Shown: in pieces, positions 16,928 to 25,332 of the stretch
Numbering within the stretch: position 1 is the stretch's first letter
How the letters are laid out: every line of letters starts with the position of its first letter
Origin: CBDFJH01 sp965198095
GTDB lineage: Bacteria; Latescibacterota; UBA2968; GCA-2709665
NCBI GenBank assembly: GCA_965198095.1
Contig: OZ240239.1
Coordinates: 3,968,001-4,032,000, forward strand
Direction of reading: 5' to 3'
DNA: 64,000 nucleotides
Made by a program: the position numbers and the translations under genes
Notes under the pieces: model-generated
The model's input: only the letters and a program-made list of their open reading frames with translations
What the model was told of the DNA's origin: nothing
Database searches by the model: none

Positions 16928-17971
16928 CTACGAATGTTGAGCTGCCGGTTTCCCGCGCAGATGCGAAAATGCCCCCTGCGCGCCCACGGCCAGAATCGCC
17001 AGGGCCTGGATGATGATCACCAAGTCGCGCGCCACGCCCACGGAAAACTGAAGCCACCGGCCCGCCGTACGCAACGCGCCGAAAAGCAGCGCTGCGGGAA
17101 TCACGCCCAGGGGGTGGTTCCGGGCCAGAAGCGCGACGGCGATGCCGTCGAACCCGTATCCGGGTGAGAACCGGGCATAGAAGGTATGGTGTACGCCGCA
17201 GATTTCAAGCCCGCCGGCGAGGCCCGCCGACGCACCGGCCAACGTCAGGCTCGTCACCTGCACCCGCTCTGTCTCGATCCCCGAAGCCGCAGCTGCGGCC
17301 GTCCCCTTGCCTACGGCACGAATTTCATACCCGGCGGCCGTCCGAAAAAGGACGTGCGTGGCCAGAACACAGAGCGCGAGCGCCAGCACGAGCCCCCAGC
17401 TGACTTCGATCGGCGGAACGGCCCACAACACCGGCATGGCTGCCTCGGATGCGATTTCACGCGTTCGCACGGCGTACTCTTCGGCCCTCAGGGGGCCCGC
17501 CACCAGGTAGCTCGAAGCGTGAATCGCAACATGGTTCATCATGATCGTATTGATGACTTCGTGTACGCCCCGTTTGGCCTTCAGCCATCCCGGGACCGCA
17601 CCCCAGATCCCGCCGGCCGCCGCCGCCGCCAGCAAAACAAGGGGCACGTACAGCAGCGCCGGCATTCGGAGCCCGAGGCCGCCCAGCCAGGCGGCGGCAA
17701 GGGCGCCGGCGTAGAACTGCCCTTCCCCCCCAATGTTGAAGAGACCGGCCCGGAACGCAAGGGCCACGGAGAGTCCCGTGAGTAGCATCGGCACACTCTT
17801 CACCAGCGTGCCCGCCAGGTTCGACGGAGAGCCCAGCGCCCCAACCCACAGCGCGCGCAGAACGGCCAGCGGATCTCCGCCCGACAGAAGCACGATGACC
17901 AGAGCCACGCCCATTGCAACGGCCATCGACCGGACGGAGTGCAGAGACCCGCGCCAGCCTTCAGTTCGCAC
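16928..17971 (-). CDS. Nucleoside/sugar ABC transporter permease (BMP-type, YufP-like)
   Basis: A 347-aa membrane protein of the BPD_transp_2 class, with eight to ten hydrophobic segments. The block GTLVKSVPMLLTGLSVALAF followed by RAGLFNIGGEGQFYAGALAA is the hallmark of permeases in BMP-dependent nucleoside importers. It overlaps the end of the ATP-binding gene by 11 bp, so the two are co-transcribed and probably co-translated. Such importers normally have two permeases and a BmpA-type lipoprotein; neither a second permease nor a binding protein is found here. GTG start. Confidence 0.88.
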   Translation of the reverse strand: MRTEGWRGSLHSVRSMAVAMGVALVIVLLSGGDPLAVLRALWVGALGSPSNLAGTLVKSVPMLLTGLSVALAFRAGLFNIGGEGQFYAGALAAAWLGGLGLRMPALLYVPLVLLAAAAAGGIWGAVPGWLKAKRGVHEVINTIMMNHVAIHASSYLVAGPLRAEEYAVRTREIASEAAMPVLWAVPPIEVSWGLVLALALCVLATHVLFRTAAGYEIRAVGKGTAAAAASGIETERVQVTSLTLAGASAGLAGGLEICGVHHTFYARFSPGYGFDGIAVALLARNHPLGVIPAALLFGALRTAGRWLQFSVGVARDLVIIIQALAILAVGAQGAFSHLRGKPAAQHS

Positions 17972-19499
17972 CGGTCATCCACCTCCCCAGCGTCGAGGCG
18001 TCGAAGGCCTCTCGACACCGCACGCCAACGATCCGCCCGCGATAGATCACGACAATCCGGTCCGAGACAGAAAAAAGCGCTTCCAGATCGGAGGAAAAAA
18101 CGAGCACGCCGCCCCCGCGCGCGCTGACCGAACGGAGCTCCCGGAGAACGAAGGCGGACGACCGAAAGTCCAGACCCCGGGTCGGGTCGGCCACCAGGAC
18201 AAAGAGGGGATCGCGCCCCAGCTCCCTGGCCACGACCAGCTTCTGCTGATTTCCCCCCGAGAGGTGCCGGGCCGGCTGCAGCAGGCTTTGCGCCCGAATG
18301 TCGAACCGCTCGGCCAGGCGGCGGGCATACGCCTCCATCGCGCTCACGTCCAGGCCCCAGACGCGCGCAAACGCGCCTTGGCGTCCGAGAATCAGGTTGT
18401 CCCTCACCGTAAAGTCGGGAATGATGCCCTCGTCGTGCCGGTCCTCCGGAATGTAGGCCAGGCCGGCCTCCCTGCGAGCGCGAACCGAAACGCCGGTGAT
18501 CTCCGTGCCCGCCAATCGGATCGCGCCCGACTCGACCGGCAGGGTCCCCGTAATCGCGCCCGTCAAGGCGCGCTGACCGTTTCCGGAGACGCCCGCGACG
18601 CCCAGAATCTCGCCGCGCCGGACGGTGAGGTCGAGACCCTCCAGCCGCGCGTGGCCTTCCGGCGAGACCCTGAGTCCCTCCAACTCCAGGAGCGGCGCGC
18701 CGGCTCCGCGCCGATCGTCCGTCTCCCCTCTCCCTTCCCGTTCCCCGCCCATCACCGCCCGGACGAGCATCTCCGCGTCGATCTCCGCCCGAGCGAAGGT
18801 TCGGACGACCCGACCCTCCCGCAGAACCGTGGCTCTCGCAGCGTGATCCAGGACCTCCCGGACGCGATGGGTGACCAGGAGAATCGTCGTCCCGGTCCGC
18901 CTGAGTCTGTGGATAACGGAAAAAAAACGGTCCGCCTCCGGAGGCGAGAGCGTCGCAGTCGGCTCGTCCAAAACGAGGATTTCCGCACCCCGATAGAGCG
19001 CCTTGACGATTTCGATTGTCTGACGCATCCCCACGGGAAGGTCGCCTACCGGGGCGTCCGGAGAAAACCGGATGCCCAGCTTCCTGGCGAGCGCATCCGT
19101 TGCCTCCACGGCGCCTGCGCGGTCCACGCGCGCCCATCCGCCCGGCTCGCGGCCCAGAACGACGTTTTCCCAGGCCGTAAAAGGCCCGACCAGCGAGAAA
19201 TGTTGGGCGACCAGCCCCACGCCCGCATCTGCTGCCGACGATGGATCGCCCAGACGCAGGGGCGCCCCGTTCACCCGCACGACACCCTCCTCGGGCCGCA
19301 CCAGGCCCGAGAGTACGTGCATCAGCGTTGACTTCCCCGCCCCGTTCTCGCCCACGACCGCGTGGATCTCTCCCTTGGCGACGGCAAGATCAACGCCGTC
19401 GGTTGCCTTCAGCCCACCGTATCGCTTGGTGATCCCCCGCATTTCAACTGCGTTCGCCACAGCCATCCCTTTCTGAGCGATTTCCCGCGTCTGCTCCAC
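17961..19499 (-). CDS. Nucleoside/sugar ABC transporter, double ATP-binding protein (YufO-like)
   Basis: A 512-aa protein with two ABC modules. First module: Walker A VGENGAGKSTLM, signature near VGDLPVGMRQTIEI, Walker B ILVLDEPTATLSP. Second module: degenerate Walker A GVSGNGQRALTGAI, signature LSGGNQQKLVVARE, then LFVLVADPTRGLD. An active first site with a modified second Walker A is normal for the RbsA/YufO group that energises ribose or nucleoside import. The GTG at 19499 has GGAG seven bases upstream; the ATG at 19466 is an alternative. It runs directly into the permease gene. Confidence 0.88.
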   Translation of the reverse strand: MEQTREIAQKGMAVANAVEMRGITKRYGGLKATDGVDLAVAKGEIHAVVGENGAGKSTLMHVLSGLVRPEEGVVRVNGAPLRLGDPSSAADAGVGLVAQHFSLVGPFTAWENVVLGREPGGWARVDRAGAVEATDALARKLGIRFSPDAPVGDLPVGMRQTIEIVKALYRGAEILVLDEPTATLSPPEADRFFSVIHRLRRTGTTILLVTHRVREVLDHAARATVLREGRVVRTFARAEIDAEMLVRAVMGGEREGRGETDDRRGAGAPLLELEGLRVSPEGHARLEGLDLTVRRGEILGVAGVSGNGQRALTGAITGTLPVESGAIRLAGTEITGVSVRARREAGLAYIPEDRHDEGIIPDFTVRDNLILGRQGAFARVWGLDVSAMEAYARRLAERFDIRAQSLLQPARHLSGGNQQKLVVARELGRDPLFVLVADPTRGLDFRSSAFVLRELRSVSARGGGVLVFSSDLEALFSVSDRIVVIYRGRIVGVRCREAFDASTLGRWMTGAN

Positions 19500-19605
19500 T
19501 CAGGCACTCCGGTTCGGTATCAGGGTCCTTGCTTCGCACCCCTCCTTGGATATATTTTCACGTCTTTGCGGTCACACGAACAACGATCCACGAACGAAGG
19601 TTGCC

Positions 19606-19652
19606 GGTACCCGTGTCTTGCTTTCCCGGTACCCGGTACCCGTGTCTTGCTT
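19606..19652. repeat. 18-bp direct repeats in a divergent intergenic region
   Basis: GGTACCCGTGTCTTGCTT occurs at 19606-19623 and 19635-19652, with extra GGTACCCG words around them. The spacer lies between the divergently read ABC transporter and YdjM-like genes. It looks like an extragenic repeat rather than an operator, though a regulatory role cannot be excluded. Confidence 0.55.
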
Positions 19653-19676
19653 CCCCCGGTACCCGATCATTACCCT

Positions 19677-20702
19677 ATGGACACACCGACCCACGCACTC
19701 ATTGGCAGATTGATCGCGCGCTCCGTTTGGCCGGAGCAGCAGAGCCGCGCCCTCGTGAATCTTGTGACCGTCGCCAGTCTCCTGCCCGATCTGGACGTTC
19801 TCATTCCCGGAGACGCGTTGGAGAGGCTGGAGACGCACCGGGGGATCACACACTCGCTCTTCGGCGCGACGACCGGGGCGCTGGCCCTGGCCTGGATCGC
19901 CAGACGGGCCGGGCTTCGGAGATTCTCGTTCCGAGCCGTTTACGCGGCCAGCCTCTTCGGCCTGCTGCTCCACATCTTCTTCGACGTCGCCACATCCTAC
20001 GGCACGATGATCTTCCACCCCTTTTCGAAGCTTCGCGTCTCGCTCGACGTCCTCTTCATCATCGACCCCTACCTGGACGTCATCGTTATCGGCGGACTCG
20101 TCCTCGGATGGGCGAACCGTGCGAAGCGCAGCTCCGGGTATCGTCTGGGCGCGGTCGTCTTCGCCTGTTACTTGAGCCTGAACCTGGGCGTCGCCCTGTT
20201 GTGCCATCATCAGGTCCAACGCTGGTCCGGGAGCCGCGGCATCCGGCCCGACAACGTGGCGATTCTTCCGACGCCGTTCTCTCCCCTTCACCGACGCGGC
20301 CTGGTGAGAAGCGGCGATCGCGTCTGGTCCCTGCCTCTCTCGGTGTCCGGCAGCGCGCAGAGCGCCGAACCGGTCTATGCCTCCGCCCTGTTCGACGCCC
20401 GACTCGACGCGTTGTGGAAAACGAAGGCCGGAAAGATCTACGGGCGGTTTGCCCGATTTCCGGTCGTCGAAGCCTCCCGCGCGGATGGCCTGACGACCCT
20501 CGTCATCCATGACCTCCAGTTCGCCATTCAGCCCGCCGGACTGGGCTGGCTCGGAAGCTGGGCGGCCGGGCTCGCGCTCGACCACAATCCCGAATTCTTC
20601 GACCGGACGCCGTTTGCGCTTACGGTCCAACTGGATGAAGAAGACCGTATCAGGAAGATCACCTACCGGGGTGGCAGCTTGGAACGCGGCCCCGAAGACT
20701 GA
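19677..20702 (+). CDS. YdjM-like membrane-bound metal-dependent hydrolase family protein (DUF457)
   Basis: A 341-aa protein starting MDTPTHALIG, the typical opening of the YdjM/DUF457 family. Other family marks are LLPDLDVLIP, THRGITHSLFG (His-rich) and LLHIFFDVATSYGT, with metal-binding His and Asp lying between hydrophobic membrane segments (about residues 55-165). The C-terminal half is soluble and not recognised. The family is often called a metal-dependent hydrolase, and E. coli YdjM is SOS-induced, but a reaction is not established. The start is set by the family N-terminus; the frame itself continues upstream to 19362 without support. Confidence 0.8.
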   Translation: MDTPTHALIGRLIARSVWPEQQSRALVNLVTVASLLPDLDVLIPGDALERLETHRGITHSLFGATTGALALAWIARRAGLRRFSFRAVYAASLFGLLLHIFFDVATSYGTMIFHPFSKLRVSLDVLFIIDPYLDVIVIGGLVLGWANRAKRSSGYRLGAVVFACYLSLNLGVALLCHHQVQRWSGSRGIRPDNVAILPTPFSPLHRRGLVRSGDRVWSLPLSVSGSAQSAEPVYASALFDARLDALWKTKAGKIYGRFARFPVVEASRADGLTTLVIHDLQFAIQPAGLGWLGSWAAGLALDHNPEFFDRTPFALTVQLDEEDRIRKITYRGGSLERGPED

Positions 20703-20704
20703 TC

Positions 20705-21904
20705 TCAGGGCCGATCGGGATAACGCCGCACAAGGTCGTGCGGTCTCGAAGACCTCTCTTTCCCGGAGAACGGCCGCTTCAGGTAGCGCCGGGCTTCTGC
20801 GTGGGTTCCCCAGACGTCCTCCCGCCTCAGGGCGCGACGATATCGCTCGACGGCAGCGCGTCGGTCTCCCTCCAGGTCAGATACCTTGCCCAGAATGAGC
20901 TCCGCGGGACCCAGAAGCCAGCTCTTGCGGTCTGCTTCCCGCAGATAGGTCTCCATGAGTGCCTTCGCCTCTCCGAACGCCATCGTCAAGTAATGTCCGA
21001 ACCCTTCGATGAAGTCCAGCTTGGTCCGGGTCCAGCGCTCCAACGCCCATCCGCGCTCCGCGGCCATCTTCCTCGCAGACCGCGCCGAGTCGATCAGGCC
21101 CTGTCGAAACCCGACCCGGCCTCGCATCGACAGGGCGAACAAGGCGTCGACGTAGCGAATGCGAAAGTCCAAACTGTTCGGATACTGCCTGAGCAGCCGG
21201 GCAAACCGGATCATCGCCTCTTCCGGATTCTTCTCGTAATAGAGCTCGATAAACGCCCGGCTGGATATCGCGTAGCTCCTGCAGTAGGTCCCTTTCGTCG
21301 CGACCCTGTCGAGCGCGGCGAGGCCCGCGGCCCGATCGCCCGACGGAAGGAAGAGGAGCCGTGAGACCAGCCGAAGGATCAACGGTTTTCTGGAGACGAC
21401 GTAGTCCGTCAGACCCAATCCGAAACAGGCATCGACCCGGTCCGGGTCGAGCTCGACAGACCGGCGAAGAAGCGACCGGCTCTTCAGTCCGTCCCTGACG
21501 CCGCGAAGCACGCGATTTCGGACCATGGCCAGGGTCGCGCGAAGGCCGTAGGCGCTACCCAGCCAGAACAGCATCTCCGCGGTCTCGCCCTGCCGCTCCA
21601 CCGCTTTCTCCGAAACCCGAATGACCGCTTCGAGGTAGCGGATCGTCTCCCGGTCAAACCGATCGCCATCCTCCAGGATCAAGCCTTCGTCCCAGTAAGC
21701 CAGGGCCCGCCCGAAGTATCCCTCGGGCCGGTCCGGCTCCGCCACGATCAGCGCGTCGTAGATGGCGTGGGCGCGCTCGAACTCTTCGTTGTGGATCCGT
21801 TCCAGGCCTTCGAGGGCAGCCCGCTCTCTGCACGGGCTTCCCTCCGTCCAAGTCGCGCCAAGCAGGAGCAGGGCGCAGCAAACAGTCACACGCACCGTGG
21901 TCAT
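20705..21904 (-). CDS. Secreted TPR-like protein
   Basis: A 399-aa protein with a short signal peptide (VTVCCALLLLGATW, then SPC; a lipoprotein Cys is possible but the lipobox is poor). The rest is all-helical and reads as TPR-like units: GLERIHNEEFERAHAIYDAL, FGRALAYWDEG, LFWLGSAYGLRATLAM, CFGLGLTDYVV, ARLLRQYPNSLDFRIRY. It probably acts as a scaffold in the periplasm. It starts 15 bp after the amidase gene, last of a three-gene leftward set; no specific partner is evident. Confidence 0.7.
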   Translation of the reverse strand: MTTVRVTVCCALLLLGATWTEGSPCRERAALEGLERIHNEEFERAHAIYDALIVAEPDRPEGYFGRALAYWDEGLILEDGDRFDRETIRYLEAVIRVSEKAVERQGETAEMLFWLGSAYGLRATLAMVRNRVLRGVRDGLKSRSLLRRSVELDPDRVDACFGLGLTDYVVSRKPLILRLVSRLLFLPSGDRAAGLAALDRVATKGTYCRSYAISSRAFIELYYEKNPEEAMIRFARLLRQYPNSLDFRIRYVDALFALSMRGRVGFRQGLIDSARSARKMAAERGWALERWTRTKLDFIEGFGHYLTMAFGEAKALMETYLREADRKSWLLGPAELILGKVSDLEGDRRAAVERYRRALRREDVWGTHAEARRYLKRPFSGKERSSRPHDLVRRYPDRP

Positions 21905-21919
21905 GCGGCGTGGAAATGC

Positions 21920-23326
21920 CTAGGAGAGTTTGGGAGAGGACCGCCACCCGAGGCGCTCCTCACACCAGTGCGCAGCGGACAGCAGACCGACCTCATCGTA
22001 AGGTCGACCGATCAGTTGGACGGCCGTGGGCAACCCCTGTCTCGATTCGGATACGGGAAGGACCACCGTGGGGAGGCCACAGTAGCTCCACGGAGAGTTA
22101 AACGAGGGATCGCCCGTAGATTCAAGCCCGTGGGGCGCCGGAGCGGGCGCAGCCGGCGTGAGCAGGCATTCCACGTCAGAAAACGCCGACCGGATCTCCT
22201 TTCGGAACGTGAGCCGGTGGTTCAGGGCTTCCGCATACGCCACGCCCGAGACTTGAAGCCCCTCTCGGATCATGGCGCGATTCGAGGGACGGAAATCGTC
22301 GGCCGCTCGTCGAAACCGCTCCTGGTGGACGGCGGCCGCATCGGTGAACATGAGGGTCCTGTGCATCCGGTGAACGTCGCCAAAGCTGTCCGGCAGACGA
22401 ACCTCCCTGAGGGTCGCCCCTGCTTCGCCGAAAAGCGCGACAGCCCTGCTCACGGCGTCGAGCATCGCCGCATCGGCCTCTTCTTCGAAATAGGAACGGA
22501 TGCGCCCGATACGGGGGGGACGCTGTCCGTCCGTCTTGAAAAAGGCGTCCAGGCGGGGATCGGGGGCGTCCGGACAGGACGGGTCGTTGGCATCGGCTCC
22601 GGCGATGGCCTTGAGCAGGGTGACGCCGTCTGCGACCGATCGACAAAGCGGCCCGACGTGGTCCAGATGGAGACTGATCGGAAACACGCCGTAGACGCTG
22701 ACTCGCCCGCGCGTCGGCTTGATCCCGGTGATCCCGCAGTAGGCCGCGGGCCGACTGATCGATCCGCCTGTTTGAGACCCGAGCGCCGCGGGGCACATCC
22801 GGCTGGCCACGGCGGCCGCCGAACCGCTGCTCGACCCCCCCGGCGTATGATGCAGGTTCCAGGGGTTGCGCGTCTCCGCCGGGTCATAGCAGGCGAATTC
22901 CGTCGTCACCGTCTTTCCCAGGATCACCGCCCCGGCGCCGCGCAGCCTGGAGACGACGGTCGCGTCGTGGTCCGGGACGAAATCTTCCAGGAACTTCGAA
23001 CCGGCGCAGGTCCGGAGACCCCGCGTATACATGATATCCTTGATTCCGACCGGAATCCCGTGCAGGGGGCCGTACCAGTGCCCGTGCGCGAGCGCCTCCT
23101 CCAGGTGGCGGGCTTGTGCCTCGGCCCCTTCCCGGTCGACCGTCACCCAGGCGCGGACCCGCTCCTCCACCGCATCGATCCGGCTCAGACAGGCCTGAAG
23201 CAGTTCAACCGGAGACAGACGTCCGCTACGGATCTGCTCGGAAGCCTCGGTGATGTCCAGTCTGTTCGGCACGTGCAGTTTCCGTTCATTCCTGGTTCCG
23301 CGATCCGGAATCGAGGCACGGATCAC
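21920..23326 (-). CDS. Amidase (amidase-signature family)
   Basis: A 468-aa amidase-signature hydrolase, cleaving a C-N amide bond through a Ser-cisSer-Lys triad. Lys is in IPVGIKDIMYT, the cis-Ser in TPGGSSSGSAAAVA, and the nucleophile Ser in SQTGGSISRPAAYCG. The overall form resembles GatA-like or aryl-amidase members, but no gatB/gatC is nearby and the gene lies between an oxidoreductase and a TPR protein, so a catabolic amidase is more likely than a tRNA amidotransferase subunit. GTG start at 23326, 13 bp after the oxidoreductase stop; a second GTG 18 codons on is possible. Confidence 0.88.
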   Translation of the reverse strand: MIRASIPDRGTRNERKLHVPNRLDITEASEQIRSGRLSPVELLQACLSRIDAVEERVRAWVTVDREGAEAQARHLEEALAHGHWYGPLHGIPVGIKDIMYTRGLRTCAGSKFLEDFVPDHDATVVSRLRGAGAVILGKTVTTEFACYDPAETRNPWNLHHTPGGSSSGSAAAVASRMCPAALGSQTGGSISRPAAYCGITGIKPTRGRVSVYGVFPISLHLDHVGPLCRSVADGVTLLKAIAGADANDPSCPDAPDPRLDAFFKTDGQRPPRIGRIRSYFEEEADAAMLDAVSRAVALFGEAGATLREVRLPDSFGDVHRMHRTLMFTDAAAVHQERFRRAADDFRPSNRAMIREGLQVSGVAYAEALNHRLTFRKEIRSAFSDVECLLTPAAPAPAPHGLESTGDPSFNSPWSYCGLPTVVLPVSESRQGLPTAVQLIGRPYDEVGLLSAAHWCEERLGWRSSPKLS

Positions 23327-23339
23327 GATTCGCAGAGGC

Positions 23340-24413
23340 TCAGATCGGCACCTCGCCCCCGGCCGCCTGGCTTCGATAGACGCCGTCCAGAATCGACTGG
23401 ACCTGAAAGGACTGCGAAGCGGGAACCGGCGACGGCGCGCCGTCGACGATCGCCTGCGCGAACTCGACGCACTCCAAAGCGTGCGCCGCCAGCTTCTCTT
23501 TCGTCAGCTTCAGGCTCCGGTCGTAATGCTGCCGGGTCGCGACGTTGGATTCATAGATCTCGCATCGCGGCCAGTGGCAACCGCCCCGGGTGCCGTAGAT
23601 CCAGATCTGAGGATCGTCTCCCACGACACCGTGGTGAAGCAGCCAGCTGATCTCCAGGATCAGGCTGGCGCCGTTCTCGAACCGGACGAAGGCTGCCGCG
23701 AACTCTTCCACGTCCATTTCGGGCGGAATCGTCACCTTCGGGTTGAGAAAGGCCCCCTGCTGCCCGGACAGTTCAGACCGCGTCACGCCGGTCACGCTGA
23801 TCGCCTTGGGGAATCCCATAAGCCAGAGCGCAAGGTCCATGACGTGCACGCCGATGTCGATGCACGCACCGCCCCCGCTCTGCGCTTTCAGGACGAATCC
23901 GGGTCTCGTAATCATGGAGGCGCGACGCAGCAGCCAGCTCCTTGCGTGGTAAACGTCACCCAGAACGCCGGTGTCTATCTCCGCCTTCAGCGCCTTGGAC
24001 GTCCCCTCGAATCGATAATGCTGCGCTGTCATCAGCATCCCCGCCGAACGTTCCTCCGCATCCATGATCCTCCGGATCTCCTCCGGTGTCGGGGCCAGGG
24101 GCTTCTCGCAGAGCACGTATTTTCCCGCGTCCAGCGCCGCAATCGCGAGATCGGCGTGAAAACGGTTCGGCACGCAGACGTCGATCAGGTCGATCTTCGA
24201 ATCGCTGAAAAGCGCATCGGGATCCGTGGTCACATTCGTGATGCCGTGTATCTTTCCCCACGCCTCGATCACGGACGGGTCGATGTCGCACCCGGCCACG
24301 ACCTCAGCGTGCTCCGAAGCCGCCCATCCCGGGAGATGGGTACGGGCGATCCCTCCCACCCCGATCACGCCAACGTTCAGTTTTCGGCCCATTCCGTGGC
24401 CCCCGTCATTCAT
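23340..24413 (-). CDS. Gfo/Idh/MocA-family oxidoreductase
   Basis: A 357-aa NAD(P)-dependent oxidoreductase of the glucose-fructose oxidoreductase / inositol dehydrogenase family. Rossmann motif NVGVIGVGGIARTHLPGW is near the N-terminus, and the family's E-K-P motif is present in YVLCEKPLAPT (about residue 100). The C-terminal alpha/beta domain has GGGACIDIGVHVMDLALWL, the usual catalytic-region signature. The substrate is probably a sugar or cyclitol. Two ATGs, 24413 and one eight codons in, could start it. It heads a leftward set with the amidase and TPR genes. Confidence 0.88.
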   Translation of the reverse strand: MNDGGHGMGRKLNVGVIGVGGIARTHLPGWAASEHAEVVAGCDIDPSVIEAWGKIHGITNVTTDPDALFSDSKIDLIDVCVPNRFHADLAIAALDAGKYVLCEKPLAPTPEEIRRIMDAEERSAGMLMTAQHYRFEGTSKALKAEIDTGVLGDVYHARSWLLRRASMITRPGFVLKAQSGGGACIDIGVHVMDLALWLMGFPKAISVTGVTRSELSGQQGAFLNPKVTIPPEMDVEEFAAAFVRFENGASLILEISWLLHHGVVGDDPQIWIYGTRGGCHWPRCEIYESNVATRQHYDRSLKLTKEKLAAHALECVEFAQAIVDGAPSPVPASQSFQVQSILDGVYRSQAAGGEVPI

Positions 24414-25236
24414 AACGCTGTCTGGAAACAGACGCCGCGCGTATCAAAAATAGCAACCCTTTCAACAGGTCTCGAGAAAATTGGCCCGGCCCCGCCCGGT
24501 TCCCGTCGAAGCCGGGCCTGCCGTCTCTTTCGGACATCTTTCTCTTGACTCAACAAAAACAATGGCTTATCTTTATCCTGCACGTGACAGCGCCTCGCCG
24601 TGCCCCGTTCCCGTCTCGAGATCATCCCGGCCCCTGGGATGAATCGGGGAAAAGGACGAGGGTGTCCGGTCATCTCCCTTCTCCCAGTCGTCTCGTCTAT
24701 CTTCCCCGTTGGATCACGAGTCTGGCTCCTTTGAAGACTGAATCGACAGAAGTTCCGGTCTGATGAACCGCCGAGCCCGCAGGTCCTGACTTCCTGCGCC
24801 CGGCGCCGCACCTGACGAGGCCCGGGGGCTGGCACCCTCAAAGCAGCCGGATTCCTGGTGAAGGAATTGTCTCTCCCCGGCTGTTCGAGACCAGCCCCCG
24901 GGCTCTCTCACCCATACCCTCCAATACACGCCGTTCCAGGCGCCATTCGCACCTGCCGGCAGATCCCCTGTTTCAAGCCCGCCCGATCATCGTGAACGCC
25001 CGTCAGGTCTGCTCGTGAAACGGCGCTCCGGCCGTCTCTCGAGCAACCCCCAAGCTCGAAAGCGAGGGCAGCCAGTCAGCGGTATGACCTCGGGGTGAGG
25101 CCGAACGCGCCCCCGATCACCCCCGATTCCGTCCCCCGGACCCAGCCCGGAGATCCGCGCAGACCGCCGTCCGACGGTGATCGGAGTGATCTGCATTTGT
25201 CCATTATAATGAGTTCAAATGACGTTTACAAGGGTC
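24414..25236. other. Long intergenic region with a structured element
   Basis: About 820 bp with no gene I can support; the frames here are GC-rich shadows. The main content is the nested hairpin at 24817-24907 (listed separately), plus a second hairpin at about 24778-24797 (GCAGG...CCTGC). At 25036-25062 a small CGAGC...GCTCG hairpin has an AACCCCC loop that could pair with CGGGGT near 25090. The last 130 bp turn AT-rich and carry the promoter for the next gene. Confidence 0.5.
24817..24907. ncRNA. Strongly structured element, possible RNA or dispersed palindrome
   Basis: Three nested stems can form. Outer: 24820-24832 with 24891-24903, 13 perfect pairs (GCCCGGGGGCTGG with its complement), extended by GAG/CTC across one bulge. 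Middle: CAGCCGG (24844-24850) with CCGGCTG (24877-24883). Inner: ATTCCT (24851-24856) with AGGAAT (24862-24867) closing a GGTGA loop. Such a fold on either strand would be very stable. It matches no tRNA or riboswitch that I can confirm; it could be a leader RNA of the leftward operon, a free RNA, or a multicopy palindromic element. Confidence 0.4.
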
Positions 25237-25265
25237 TTGTTCAGAAATATAAAAACCGGTATAAT
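25237..25265 (+). promoter_or_regulatory. Sigma-70-type promoter for the S55 peptidase / rib operon
   Basis: TTGTTC (25237-25242) and TATAAT (25260-25265) are separated by exactly 17 bases, in a locally AT-rich stretch 68 bases before the next ATG. It is the best promoter of its kind in the window and could serve the long rightward run beginning at 25333. Confidence 0.7.
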
Positions 25266-25332
25266 AATTGGCACTTAAAGGAAGATATCTCAAAACAGGG
25301 CAGACGCTCCGTCTCAAAATAGGACTGATGCG

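Noticed and set aside
17733..19331. 532-codon plus-strand frame and 445-codon minus frame over the ABC genes
   Set aside because: Both overlap the ATP-binding and permease genes, which carry all expected motifs.
24778..24870. Cobalamin riboswitch, because the leftward strand has GTCAGGACCTGC
   Set aside because: The rest of the conserved core (GGUG, CCCGCCACUG) is not in place, and the downstream gene is not a cobalamin gene.
24817..24907. tRNA, because GGCTGTTCGAGACCAGCC looks like a T arm and GCCCGGG/CCCGGGC like an acceptor stem
   Set aside because: No anticodon arm of the right shape, no D arm, and the spacing does not fit either a standard or a selenocysteine tRNA.
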